Shown here: positions 44,865 to 57,031 of the stretch, one piece after another
How the letters are laid out: each line of letters starts with the position of its first letter
Position numbering within the stretch: position 1 is the first letter of the stretch
Assembly: GCA_003008705.1 (NCBI GenBank)
Contig: PDUO01000005.1
Coordinates: 995,997 to 1,059,996 of the forward strand
Source of the DNA: Pezicula radicicola
Taxonomy: Eukaryota > Ascomycota > Leotiomycetes > Helotiales > Dermateaceae
Length of the DNA: 64,000 nucleotides
Reading direction: 5' to 3'
Notes under the pieces: generated by a model
What the model was told of the DNA's origin: nothing
Databases searched by the model: none
The model's input: the letters and a program-made list of their open reading frames with translations, nothing else
Translations under genes and position numbers: made by a program

Positions 44865-47800
44865 ATGGGTGTCCCAAAGTTTTTTCGATGGATGAGCGAG
44901 AGGTATCCTGCGATTTCACAGCTGATCGCAGAGAACCGCATACCGGAATTCGACTGCCTGTACCTCGATATGAATGGAATTATCCACAACTGTACGCACA
45001 AAGATTCGGACGATGCAACATTTCGCATGACCGAGGAACAGATGTTTATTGCAATATTCAACTATATTGAACATCTTTTTGGGAAGATTAAACCAAAGCA
45101 GCTCTTCTTCATGGCCATCGATGGGGTGGCGCCACGAGCGAAGATGAACCAACAGCGCGCAAGAAGATTTCGAACCGCGCTAGATGTTGAGATTGCTAGA
45201 GAAAAGGCGATTAAAGAAGGCAAGGAGATGCCAAAGGAGGAGGCCTTCGATAGCAATGCTATCACACCAGGTATGTGCAAGAGGCTAGGAAACAAGATGG
45301 TTTACTAAATTGCATAGGCACGGAATTCATGTACAAGTTGACACAACAATTGAAATATTTCGTCAACAAGAAAGTGTCAGAGGATGTTGACTGGCAAGGA
45401 GTGGAAATTGTTCTGTCCGGCCACGAAGTTCCCGGAGAGGGTGAACACAAAATTATGGAATACATTCGGTTAGCAAAGGCGCAACCCGATTACGATCCCA
45501 ACGTTCGACATTGTCTTTATGGCCTGGATGCCGACTTGATCATGTTGGGGCTTTTGAGTCACGATCCACATTTCTGCTTGCTGCGAGAAGAGGTTACATT
45601 CGGAAGACAAAACAAGACAAAATCTAAGGAACTGGAGCATCAAAATTTCTATCTCATGCATCTTTGCATTGTACGAGAATACTTGGAGTTGGAATTTCAG
45701 GAGTTGAAAGAACCAGGCGTCTTGGGCTTTCCATTCGATCTGGAACGTGTGATTGACGATTTCATACTTATGGCTTTCTTTGTCGGAAATGACTTCTTAC
45801 CAAATTTACCTAATTTGCACATTAATGAGGGAGCTTTGGCGTTGATGTTCAAGATGTACAAAACTGTACTACCAAAAGGTGATGGGTATATCAACGAGGG
45901 AGGAGTAATACACATGGGTCGGTTGGCTATGTTGTTAGAAGAGCTACAACACGTTGAGTATCGTTTCTTTGAGTCGGAGAGCTCGGATGAGAAGTGGTTC
46001 AAGGGGAAGCAAATGGCGAAAGAGGATGTCATGGTAAAAGGTAAAGGAAAATCCAAGGGCAAGTTGGTCATGACAACTGCACAAAAGGAGGTGTGGAAGC
46101 AGGTGAAACAATATGTTGCCGCCCGAGGTCCTAGCCCGTTGGACCTTTCATCGAGACTACCCGCCGCCGACAGGAAATTTGTTGAAGAACTTTCCGACAG
46201 CTTACATCTACAATGGAAGACAGTTGTCGACGATGACGGAGAACGTCACATGCAGCTTTCCTTTCCCGAGAAGATGGAGGCAGATGGCGAGGAATCAGAG
46301 GATGAGGAATCCCAATTTGCCATTCTCCGTGTAATCAAGCAGTATGACAATGCCCAGGTTCTTGACGTCACCAAAGAAATGGCACAGGCAGAGATGGACC
46401 GCAAGTACGAAGAGAAGTTCCAGGAATGGAAAGACAAGTACTATGAAGGAAAGTTCGAGTGGGATCGAAAGAATGACGCTGAGTTAACCAAGCTTTGCGA
46501 GAATTACGTCCAGGGGTTGCAGTGGGTCTTGTATTATTACTACAGAGGAGTGGTTTCGTGGCCATGGTTCTATGGGTACCACTACTCACCCATGATTTCA
46601 GGTATTTCTAATCTCTCCCAAAACCCTAAAGCTTGTCACTAATGATGTATCAGACGTTGTCAAGGGATTAAATGCGGATGTCGACTTTAAACTCGGCCAG
46701 CCCTTCCACCCTTACGAACAACTCATGGGTGTGCTCCCAGACCGAAGCAAGAAGATCGTGCCCAAGGTTTATCATGATCTCATCACCAACCCGAACTCAC
46801 CTATTATTGATTTCTACCCCCGAGACTTCGAATTGGATATGAACGGCAAGAAGATGGAATGGGAGGCAGTCGTTAAGATTCCATTCATTGACCAGGATCG
46901 TTTGCTGGCTGCCATGGCACCGAAGAACAAACTTTTGAGTGCTGATGAAGCCGCAAGAAACGAATTCGGGGTCACCTTAAAATTTACCTATGCACCCGAC
47001 CTCGATTTTACATATCCTTCATCCCTAGTTGGCATCTTTCCAGACATTCCTCATTGCCGTTGTATAGAGAACATCTTTGATCTACCTACGATAGAGGGAC
47101 TGGAATATCACGTGGGACTAGTGGACGGAGTCAAGCTCGGAAAAGCTGCTCTCGCTGGTTTCCCAAGTTTATCCACTCTCAAGTACAATGCAACACTCGG
47201 ATTTCATGGTGTCAATGTATTCCAGCAGGACAGTCGTAACGAAAGCATGGTTGTCACCCTTGAGGATTCAGAGGCACGGACCAAGGTCAGCCGAGCTATT
47301 GCCAAACTTGGTCAACGCGTCCACGTTGGCTATCCCTTTTTAACCGAGGCCAAGGTCGTTAAAGTCTCAGATGAACTCTTTGACTACCTTCCTCCACAAG
47401 ATGGGACGACTCAAGTTGTCCCGAGAAATAAAGGGCCCCGTGAGATTGATGAATGGAAGAAGAAGGCAGATAGGATCGAGGAAAACTACAGCAAGCGTCT
47501 CGGTATCATTATTGGTCCAGTTGAATCTATCATGCATGTAGAAATGCTGAAAGGTTTAACAAAGACGGATGATGGTGCTACAATCAAGGAATATGCCGTT
47601 CAGCATGGTACCGACACCGATTACGCCTCTCAAGTCGTAGTAGACGATGTACTTAGCGAAGACCAGCGCTTCTTAGAAAAGGCAGCTGTTTCTATTGAGG
47701 AAGAGTTCCCCAAGGGCTCACGTGCATTCTTCCTCGGAGAGTTCAATTATGGTCGTCCTTTGGAGGTCATCAACCACAAGGACAACAAAGCCGAGATATG

Positions 47801-49244
47801 GTTATCTACGGTCAAGGCTAAAGAACCTGATTTCGGAAGAGAGATCGTTGCACACTCCCAATCTGGAAATACATATGTACCTTCATATACGGTTGCAAAG
47901 ATGCTACGTCTTCACCCTCTTGTTCTAAGCAAGATTACGTCTTCATTCTCGGTCTCGGCAATCGGCCAGATGCGCCTAAACTTAGGCCTTAACCTCAAAT
48001 TTGAGTCAAAGAAGCTCAAGGTTCTGGGATATTCTCGCCGCAGTGACAATGGTTGGGAGTTCAGCCCCAAAGCCATTGATCTTCTCAGCACCTACATGTT
48101 GAAGTTCCCTGAGTTCATAGCCGGTATTCAACGCAAACCTCAAGGCAATGAGTACGACGAGACTGACTTCTATCCTGCGGATATTGCGGCTACCAAGATT
48201 AAGGAGATTGTGGCATGGCTGAAAAGCATTGAAGCCAAGCACTTTGAGAAAGTCCCTCTGGATGCTGAACAGTTGGACTCCGATGTTGTTATGAAGATCG
48301 AGCAGGCTGCAGATACACTTATTGCCAACACTGGAACTAACGGGATTGATTTCAAGAAATTGAAGGGCGTGCCAAGAAACGCTCTTATGAAACCATCAGA
48401 CGCTGAACACCGTCTAGGAAACCAGAAGTTCGTCCTCGGCGATCGAATTGTCTACGTCCAGGATTCAGGTCGAGTACCCATCGCTACACGCGGTACGGTC
48501 GTGGGCATCAGTCGCACCCCACGGACAACTCTTTTAGATATTGTTTTCGATGCCACCTTTATGAGTGGTACCTCGCTTGGCGAACGTTGCTCTCCTTTCC
48601 GGGGTTCAACTGTTCCTATTGCTTCCGTGCTCAACTTGACAAACAAACAAGTCATTGCAGGCTCGAAGGCAGCTGTAGAGAAGCGTCCTGTGACTACTTC
48701 AACACCGCTCACAGTAAATGGTCAAAATGGATATGGAGCTCCAGCAGGTCCAGGAGGGAGAGGTCAATTTCGTGAGGCGGGCGCTCCACCTCCTCTGCGT
48801 GGTTCTTTCCGTGGTGCTGTTTCTGGGCAGCAAAATGGATTCCATGGTGGTCGAGGTCGGGGTCGCGGTGGAAACAGAAATGGAAATGGAAATGGAAACA
48901 CGTTTGAACAGGCAGAGCCGGCAGTTCACAGCAGTTTAACACTTAACGACCCCGCTATTATACAACAAGGCCATGCAAACGGCTCAGTCAATGGATTCCG
49001 TGGTGGAAGAGGAGGGCGGGGAGGATCTGCTCTACCCTCTCAGCCGCAAAGCTACAACTCAATGCCTCCACCACCAAGCTTGGACTCCAACAGAGGAGGC
49101 AGAGGGCGTGGAGGGGCTAGAGGAGGGGCTAGAGGAGATGCCAGAGGAGGGGCTCGAGGAGATGTCAAAGGAGGCGCTAGAGGAGGTAGGGGTCGGGGTG
49201 GGCGAGGTCGGGGTGGTGCGAATCCTCCTCCATCTGTCCCCTAA
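44865..49244 (+). CDS. xrn1: 5'-3' exoribonuclease 1 (Xrn1/Kem1)
   Basis: Cytoplasmic processive exonuclease that degrades decapped mRNA. Exons are 44865-45270, 45318-46601, 46654-49244; 1426 aa. The N-terminus MGVPKFFRWMSERYP is diagnostic. The catalytic acidic residues lie in LDMNGIIHNC, GEGEHKIMEYIR, GLDADLIMLGL and VGNDFLPNLP. The middle holds the conserved second region (WVLYYYYRGVVSWPWFYGYHYSPM). Further on are the PAZ/Tudor-like and SH3-like regions. The tail after about residue 1230 is RGG/Gly-rich, with repeated GGARG units that may bind RNA or drive condensates. Length is typical for filamentous fungi. Confidence 0.96.
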
Positions 49245-51740
49245 GTATTCATTTCAAGAACTGAATCAGTCATGAAGTGTTCTGAGCGAGCTATGTTGGA
49301 TAGCGAAAATCATTATGATTATGATCTGATGGCTCACGATGTGTTTATGATATTGATAGGGATGATGATTCACGGCTGTTGTATACCATGTGAGAAAGCA
49401 ACGATGGTAGTTGATATATTTATACAGGTTGTTTTCTGTACAATAGAATAGCATGGCTCATTGTCATTATGCCAATTGAACTGTTTCAACCTGCCAAGCA
49501 CAATTCCTATAATGGAATCTGAGTGATTTACTAGTGTTTCTGATTTTACTACAGCAACGAAGACCATACAACTGATCCAGCACAGCCATGTTCCCCCCTT
49601 GATAGAAAAATGCGACTTTTAACATTGACTGTATATTTCAAAACCAACTCTAGCTATACCAGTCTTCCTAATCTAAAATTAAAGTATTTCTCTAATAGTA
49701 CTAAAGTTTTATCAACGAATTAAGGAGCTGATTAATACCTAAGTTACTTTTTAAATCATCTCTTGCAATAGTGATAGCTAGGTTCAAGAACAAAATGTTA
49801 TCTTATATTACCTCCTACCAGTCCTAAATAAAGTAAACTAAGTTGGTAATTCCCGCTTATAAGTTATGATAGGCTGAAGTACGCTATTATGTATAATACA
49901 CACCTCAAGTATCAATAACAACTACTTCTATACAGAAATGAGTTCGCGCAAATTCTAAAAGGTATCCTAATTGTTAATACAATAATACAAGCTTTAGGCA
50001 GGCTCAAATGTCTAGTCATTTAATAATAAGGCAAGTTATACTGTTTCAAGTTTATATGAATAGTTGGATTTACCCAAATCAAGTAAGTTATTCGAACAAA
50101 GTGAATTAGTATGACCCTACTCTTCTCTCAGGTATAGTCACATAGTAGTGTCCGCATTCTACGGAAAGTATTCCAATTTATATAGAAATATACAATATTA
50201 TCCTAGCTGTATATATCTTATAATATATATACCTACGTAGCCTCTTCTCCAGCCCCAGCAATTGCCTCCCCGTATCTCCTCCTTCAAAAAAAAAGAAAGA
50301 AAGAAAGAAGGAAGGAAAGGAATAAGGGCCACTTAGCTACCATCCATCTACGTAAGTCCCAACTTCGAAGCTTAAGGCTCCTATCTCGTCTATAAAAAAA
50401 CCCACCTTCCACAACCAAGCCAGCACAACAACAGCTAGTACAAGTACATCACAAACTTACCTACCTTACATAATCTCAATCTCACATCACCAGCATGATA
50501 AACATACGCTTCAGAAGCAAAACAAATACAATAAGAACAAATTTTCATTCATAAAACTCTCCACCTCCTTCTTTCCTCAACTAACTCACCCTAAACCCTC
50601 CCCTCAATTGTCTACCTATTACTCTCCTAATATATCAAATTTATCTTTCCATCCGTGCTCCCTTCACATCATCAACGTAACAACATAAACATAAGAGTAC
50701 AAGAAAGGGAAATGAAAATCAGATGAGAAAGAGAAGAGACTCTCGTCCAAAAAAAAAAACCTCATCCCATCTGCTACCACCTCCCCTGCATAAAAACAGC
50801 ACCATGTGGTAAGGGAGAAGTGATATCAGGAAGAACGATGCAAGTCACAAAAGGAGGAAAATGCGGGAAGTGAACTAGTTCAAATGTGGCGACTAAGTAA
50901 AAAAAACAAGATCAAGAGAGCAGAGTCAAAAACGCAACTAATAAGTGAGAGAATAAGAGAGAGAAATACAAGAGTACAAAAGCAACGTTGGCAAAGGAAA
51001 ATAAATCTCGCCATCTCTCCATCTTACTTGGAATAAGCAAGAGAGAAGAGATAAGCTGCTCTGCCCGCCTTTCCGACTTCGTGACACGATGAAAAATGAG
51101 ACAAGAGAAAAACACCCCCAACCCCTTCGCTCGGTAGAATGTGTGCCCATATTTCATATCATCCAGATGAAGACCTCTCAAAATATGCCATCATTTGCCA
51201 TGCCCATGCCATGCTTTTCCTCTTTTCTCGTGTGAGACCAGATCAGGCCCCTTGATATCGAAACAAACAGATGATGTGAGCGCGCGACTCCCGAAAAAGT
51301 CAAAGCCAAGCCGAAACAGCCGCAATGTAAATCCAGCCGCCGCCAGACCCAACACCCACTCCCTTCGCTATGCACCCATGCCTCTCATCAATCAAAAAGC
51401 CCAAAGGACACCCCTTTGCTATCCAGACCATCCGCATTAAAGAACTCCGCCCTTGCGTCAAGAACCATTTTAATATCGACCCCTTTTTGCCATTTTGCGC
51501 TGTATCAACCATTTTATATCAACCCACCCCGTCCTGTGTATACCTTCTCGCACCTCCCCTCCCAAATACGCAACCAGACCGCTATCGTAAACTCGAAACA
51601 GGTACACCAACTCCACTTAATTAATTCCTCAAAAGAAGCCTCTCCGCCCACCTGGTATTTCGAACACCGAACCGTCCTGAAATATTGGATACAACGTGAA
51701 GGGAAGAGATTCCTCGAGATGTAAATCTTAATTACTGAGC
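49245..51740. other. Convergent intergenic region with AT-rich core
   Basis: 3' ends of Xrn1 and the Nrp1-like gene face each other here. About 49600-50250 is AT/TA-rich and gene-free, like the other RIP-like blocks but shorter. An (AAAG/AAGG)n tract lies at 50288-50325. Sequence from about 50400 to 51720 is A/C-rich with short frames on both strands and looks like long 3' UTR; no gene is supported. Confidence 0.45.
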
Positions 51741-53971
51741 CTAAGCGGGGGATTTGCTTGGAGCATGAGTGGCACCGCCATTTTGTCTGGCGTCACCACT
51801 TCCCATGCTCAAGTTTCCAATTCCGCTGCTCAAGAACGCAAATGGATCGCTCTCCTGCTGGTTAGCATAGAAGCTGTTTGGGCCGGCTGAGGCAGGGCCG
51901 TTGCTAGCGGACTGGAAAGCAGCCTCAGCAGCGCGGCTATCAAAGGGGCCAGCTGAATGGCTCCCTCCAGCAGGACCACCGAAGTGAGTGTTTAATGATG
52001 GATAAGGACCGGTAGAAGCACCGAGGCCGGATGGAAGAGCGTAAGTTGATGGGGGACCACCAAAGTGTTGACCACCGTAACCGCTGGAGTTAAATCCGCC
52101 TGCTGCAGAGGCAAATGGTCCAGGGCCGGGAGTTCCAGCGAAAGAACCTGGTCCAGCACCATAATTTGAAGGTGCATCCATTGGTGATGGGTAACCAGAG
52201 TCCGCAACAACAGCCGCTCCAGCACGGGAAGCACCGCAGCGGAGACAGCTGACGTTCTTGGCGAAGTTGTGATATCCACATCCTTCAGAGCCACATTTCC
52301 AGTCACCAGCTCGGAAAGGCACAACACCTCCACTACCACCCATGCGCCCACCTCCATGGCCACCTCCCATACCTCCATGGTGGCCCATGTGTTGTGGTGG
52401 TGGCATCATAGCTGGTGGGCCATAACCATACGCTCCACCATAACCTCCCATTGCATCACCGCTGGGACCAGCGCTCATAGCTGGGAATGAGCATCGGAAA
52501 CAAGCCGTACGGCGTTGGAAGTTGGAGAAGCCACATGACGGGCAGGTCCAATCTCCTGGGCGAGGGCGGTTCTTGCTAGGTGGGAAGGGGGTCAGAATTT
52601 CGGCGGCGCGATCGAGAACTCGGCTGGAGGATGGGGAGACTTCGATGGCCTTCTCGTTGAGAGCCCGTCCGTTCATGCATAAGCTTTCTGCTGCCTGATA
52701 AGGTGTTAGTCAATGTCCTCGAATCATAAAAAATTTGACTAGATCAGCGTGCTTCAATTGAAGCGCTTTTTCGTAAAGAAGAAGAACGTATTCGTAAGGT
52801 GCTGAGACCACGATTTGATGTTGATTGCACAAACGGCAGTAAATACAGAAATGGACGGGAGATTTTTGGCTGACCTCTTCATGCGATGAGAAAACGGCAA
52901 ACCCAGAGCCTGTAGGCTTGTGTTGATCTGGGGTTCTCAATGTCCAGAAAGCAATAGGACGACCTCCGAACTGGGTGAACCAGCTCTCCAGCTCGGACTG
53001 AGTGGTATCATGGGGCAGACCAGCCATGTGAAGGACTTTGCTGCGCTCAGACAAGAAAGCTCGCACATCAGCGCGGGCATCCATTGGGCGAGTGAGCACG
53101 TCAGGATGCTCATGGGGAGGTTGAGACTTGCGAATCAACCCTCGGAGCACTCTAGCCAATGTAACAGCTTCCTCCATGGCACGTCGAGGAGAAGCGGGAG
53201 CAAGAGCTTGAAGGTGGAATGGTAAATTGTGCTTAATTGGAGCACTAGCTTGCACAGGCTCGACTTCGAGTGCTGCACAGATGTTAGAAAGCATCGATGG
53301 CCCGAATGGCAGGGATTCGGGGTGGTGCTGTTGCCATCTTTGGTACTCTGTTCGAAGGTCAAAGGTACGGGAGTGTTGGAGATATGGGGGCAGCACAACA
53401 GCCTTGTCGCGGGCTTCACGGGGAAGCTGGACTCGGAGATCCCATGAATCGAGGGTCACAAAGGAAAAGTCGAGGCTCTGCGAGGTGAGGTGTTCGGAAG
53501 CAAATGCGTCGAAACGATTGATGGCGTCGCGAAAAGTGCCTGCATTGCGAACGTGTTCCCAGGTAAGGGTTGTCAAACTCGCTGCAGATAAAATCAGCAA
53601 ATGTCTCAAATCGGTGGTGTGCAGGGGGAGTATGGCGGATGGAGGCTCGAAATTATTTTATAGATCGGTTCGCATTGATCTTGCACTTACTGCACAGAGG
53701 GGTGATCGGGGTGTTAATCGGCTTGACTAGAACGCTTTCGCGGTGAAGCTGTAGAGAGGCTTGTTTAGCACATTGTCCCCAAAGCAACACCACAGGCCAT
53801 GCTCAGGCTCACCTCATCACAGCTCTTTGCGTCGAGGAGTATCCACCCAAGCTCTATCACTTCGGCCGAATCCTTAGTGACATAGACTCCGTGCTCATCG
53901 CAGGTCGTGGCCACATGAATAACAACGTATCGATCTAGATTCCCCTGCTGAGACTGCGTAGTAGACGACAT
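51741..53971 (-). CDS. nrp1: Nrp1-like RNA-binding protein (pseudo-exonuclease, RRM, RanBP2 zinc fingers)
   Basis: Putative stress-granule/mRNA-binding protein. Four exons on the minus strand: 53971-53813, 53748-53691, 53581-52875, 52694-51741; 625 aa. Residues about 12-230 have the RNase T/DEDDh exonuclease fold, but the usual DxET is VIHVATTC here, so two catalytic acidic residues are missing. About 255-345 form an RRM (KVLHMAGLPHDTT, GSGFAVFSSHEEA). Two RanBP2-type zinc fingers follow (PGDWTCPSCGFSNF...RTACFRC and AGDWKCGSEGCGYHNF...VSCLRC), separated by a Gly/Met-rich linker. The tail is Gly/Ser/Pro-rich. The same domain order is known in the ascomycete Nrp1 family. Catalytic inactivity is inferred from the motif. 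Confidence 0.88.
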
Positions 53972-54347
53972 GGTGTGAGATGTGCAATGTGCGAGATCGG
54001 GCGTAGAAGGATGCTTCGGGGGCGGGAGGGAGAGGTGAGGTGGTGGTGGTGAATGGGGTGTTGAAGCTCCAAGATGGCAAGTCGGGAGAGGAGTTCAGGA
54101 GGCAATTCGGTGGAGGATGGAGAAGGTAAACGGTAGAAGAGACGCTGAATCTTGAAGCAGCAGATTAAAACAGACCCTTTCTCCTGGTGGTCGTCGTGGT
54201 GAAGAGAAGGAGAAAGGAGGTAAGGTGGAGCACTCCAGCAGAAATTGGATTAACAGGGTTCAATTTTGTCGCTAGAGTAATGTCGTTCGGCCATCAGGGC
54301 AAGGATACATAACCTCAGAGCCGAAGGCGTGGGAGGAGCCGCCGGTG

Positions 54348-54382
54348 CAGAAGAAAGAAGGAAAGAAAGAAAGAAAGAAAGA
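54348..54382. repeat. (GAAA)n microsatellite
   Basis: GAAA/GGAA units run for about 35 bp upstream of the Nrp1-like gene. Confidence 0.9.
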
Positions 54383-56054
54383 TGCGCACTTAGGGGCCCG
54401 TTCTTGCGCAGAGATGGGGAATGAGAGATTTTGAAATTTATTGATGTTCTTGATCGTTTTGGCTATGTGTCTTAGCTTTACCTCGTTTCCTATTATTTCA
54501 GGGAAAGGGTTAGGGTAGGGTAGGGCAGGTAAGTAGGTAGGTCGGTAGGGTATTATTTGAGAAATTTATACGCGACACGTCTCGTTCTTCCTAGCGCCAG
54601 AGCCGTAGACCAACGGTTCATGATGAGGATGGAAGCCTTCTACTTAATTACGGTATGTGTCTTTAGGGCCCTCTTCACCAGCCTTTTCAGGGAGTCGGCT
54701 GCTGTAACTCGGTCAAAAGTCTCTTTTTCTTCTCTCCAGCACCCAGCTATCAACAAGTAAACTTTAACCTGGCTCTTAAATGCCACTTAAACATTTAAGC
54801 CTATGAGCCGCATCTGCATGGCTATTACTTGCCCGTCTGAGTCAACAGCCCACTCTCTTGACTCTTCGACAACTGTTCCATCCTGCTTCTCCCGCAGTCG
54901 CCGCAAATCACTAATAATCTCTGTCCTCCAGCGCCCACAGAAAGGATGCGGTATTCACAGTAGATGATAGGGAGTATTCCCACCAAACTAACCCCCTGAA
55001 CTAGGATCATCCCCTCGATGAACTCACGCTCACACTCACACTCACACACAAGAGAAATAAAATCCACCTGACAGGCTGGCATGCCCTTCAACCCCACGGA
55101 AAGTCCAACGCCACGAGTCATCCACGTCGAATGCTACATCATAGCGATCTATTCTCGAAGGAGTGGTAGCGCCAAAGCTCCCGGGCCTCCTCTCCACTGA
55201 GTCCATCGGTTTGTCTTACGAAGGTAAAATCCCGCCGATGAATTCGGTCCAATCGGCCCATTACCCTTCATTTCGGCAACCCTCTGATCAAGCCTTAAAT
55301 CCTTCATACGCTTCTTAACACGGAGGGATATATATAGGTGGCGTGGATCAACCTTTCTACGACCACAACTCTCTCTTTACTTTGTATGAAAAGCGAAACG
55401 AGTGCTGCTGTCTCTTGGATCAATACTATCGACAAAAAGGCTCGAAGCTTCTTCCAAATTCAAGACTGGAAAAGGGTAAAGGTTGTCACATATAGCTTAC
55501 CAATAACGAGTCTATGACGAATAGGCACATCCATATTCCCTACAATTGCATACTCCAATACGGGTGTTGTACGGAGTATGGTATCATATCAGTTGAAGAT
55601 CGGATCGCGTACCCAACCCCTATCTTTTTTCCAGGCTCTCGAGTACACGCAGCCACTGCTCGGAAGCCTTAACCGTTCCCAGTTCTGCACCAACTCGGAC
55701 ATTTGGTGCTCATTCAGCGTGTTTCAGACCATGCAGCTGGAATTGGTTGATCGTCAGATAATGACATACGGAGAATTGGGGACCATTTATTCCATCGCCT
55801 CACAAGAGATTCCATTGAACCGGATTCTGTCTTGCTTCTTATGTCTCTGTCCTACTTCATTGTCCGGCCGAGTCTCGACTTATCCAAATGGTTCTCAATC
55901 AGTTCTGCGGAAGTCTGCGGATTCATTCATAAAGTATTGCTTATCGCCACTTGGGACCGGATTTGCCCTCGCAAATGGAGGTGCGAAACTGTTATCGATT
56001 TGGGATAGGATTTCGGGAGCGCGGTCCGAAGCAAGCGAGCTTGGCGCTATAGAC

Positions 56055-56084
56055 GCCGTAGCCGTAGCCGTAGCCGTAGCCGTA
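56055..56084. repeat. (GCCGTA)5 hexanucleotide repeat
   Basis: Five perfect copies of GCCGTA. Confidence 0.95.
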
Positions 56085-57031
56085 ATAGGGGTTAAAAGAT
56101 ATTGCGGATAACATTAATTGTTATCAAGTAGTACTTGGGACAAAGGCAATCGAGTTAGAAAGGGGCTCCAAGCCGAAAGTTGAAGGCTCTTTTGTATGGT
56201 TGAGAGCTCTGGATCTTTTAAAGCACATGGTTAAATCAAGAGGTGCCGTAATAATCGTATAGGTATAAATTTGTATCAGTTCGTGGTTAGTGCTCTTTTC
56301 AGCGCCACAGAACCTGACATTATTGTTTTATGAATCGAACAATTTGAGCCTTGATCTGGGATTATTTGTATATCTATCTTCTCTCTTCTCCAGTTAGCCA
56401 CAAGGAGAACATACGAGACAAGAATCATAGGCGAGCTTACTCAAGCACGGGGACTAAGTAGATCAGTACAAAATCCATCTGTTGCTCTCAACCTCACAAA
56501 TTTGCCTACCTAACCCAACTCACCTTACTTTTTTCTTTTACCTGATCCACCCTTGCGAGTTATTGGACAGGTGGTATTCAAAACTCTGTTGGGAGCTTCG
56601 TGAAAGAAAAAGGAAATTTCTCCTAAGCAAAGTCAGACATCAACCCTTTTGTAGATTTGCTGTGAGCTATAATCGCCAGTGATAACTATAGTCTAAAGCT
56701 TACAGCCTAGAAGGATTGCGAGTTCGTAGTTTTAGCCTTGTACAACATGGGTGAGGTAATGTTGTCAACCTCCATTTGGTGTGCTGACTGAATGGTGACT
56801 TGGATTAGCGATGTCCCAAAATCAGTCTAGCGCATATCCTGACAACACACTCACTACAGTCTGAATAGCCTCGCGCCTTTTTTTCCATTTCACACCTTGC
56901 AATTTTGCTTGTCGGGATTTGGGTCCCAGTTCTGCCAACGTATCCATGGGAGCTGTTTTGCGCTCCTCCGTTGTGTTTATTCAGCGTCTTCAACTGTCGT
57001 TCACAACGCCTGACTTGACAAGGCGTCCACA

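Larger units (their letters stand above)
53972..57031. other. Long intergenic region
   Basis: About 3 kb between the Nrp1 promoter and the NLR-like locus. It contains (GAAA)n at 54348-54382, a CTCACA-rich run near 55020-55047 and (GCCGTA)5 at 56055-56084. A 177-codon frame (55578-56111) includes the GCCGTA run as an Ala-Val repeat and has no family features, so it is not called a gene. I see no RNA gene. Confidence 0.4.

Noticed and set aside
55578..56111. 177-codon plus-strand ORF
   Set aside because: No domain, odd composition, and an Ala-Val run that comes only from the GCCGTA repeat.
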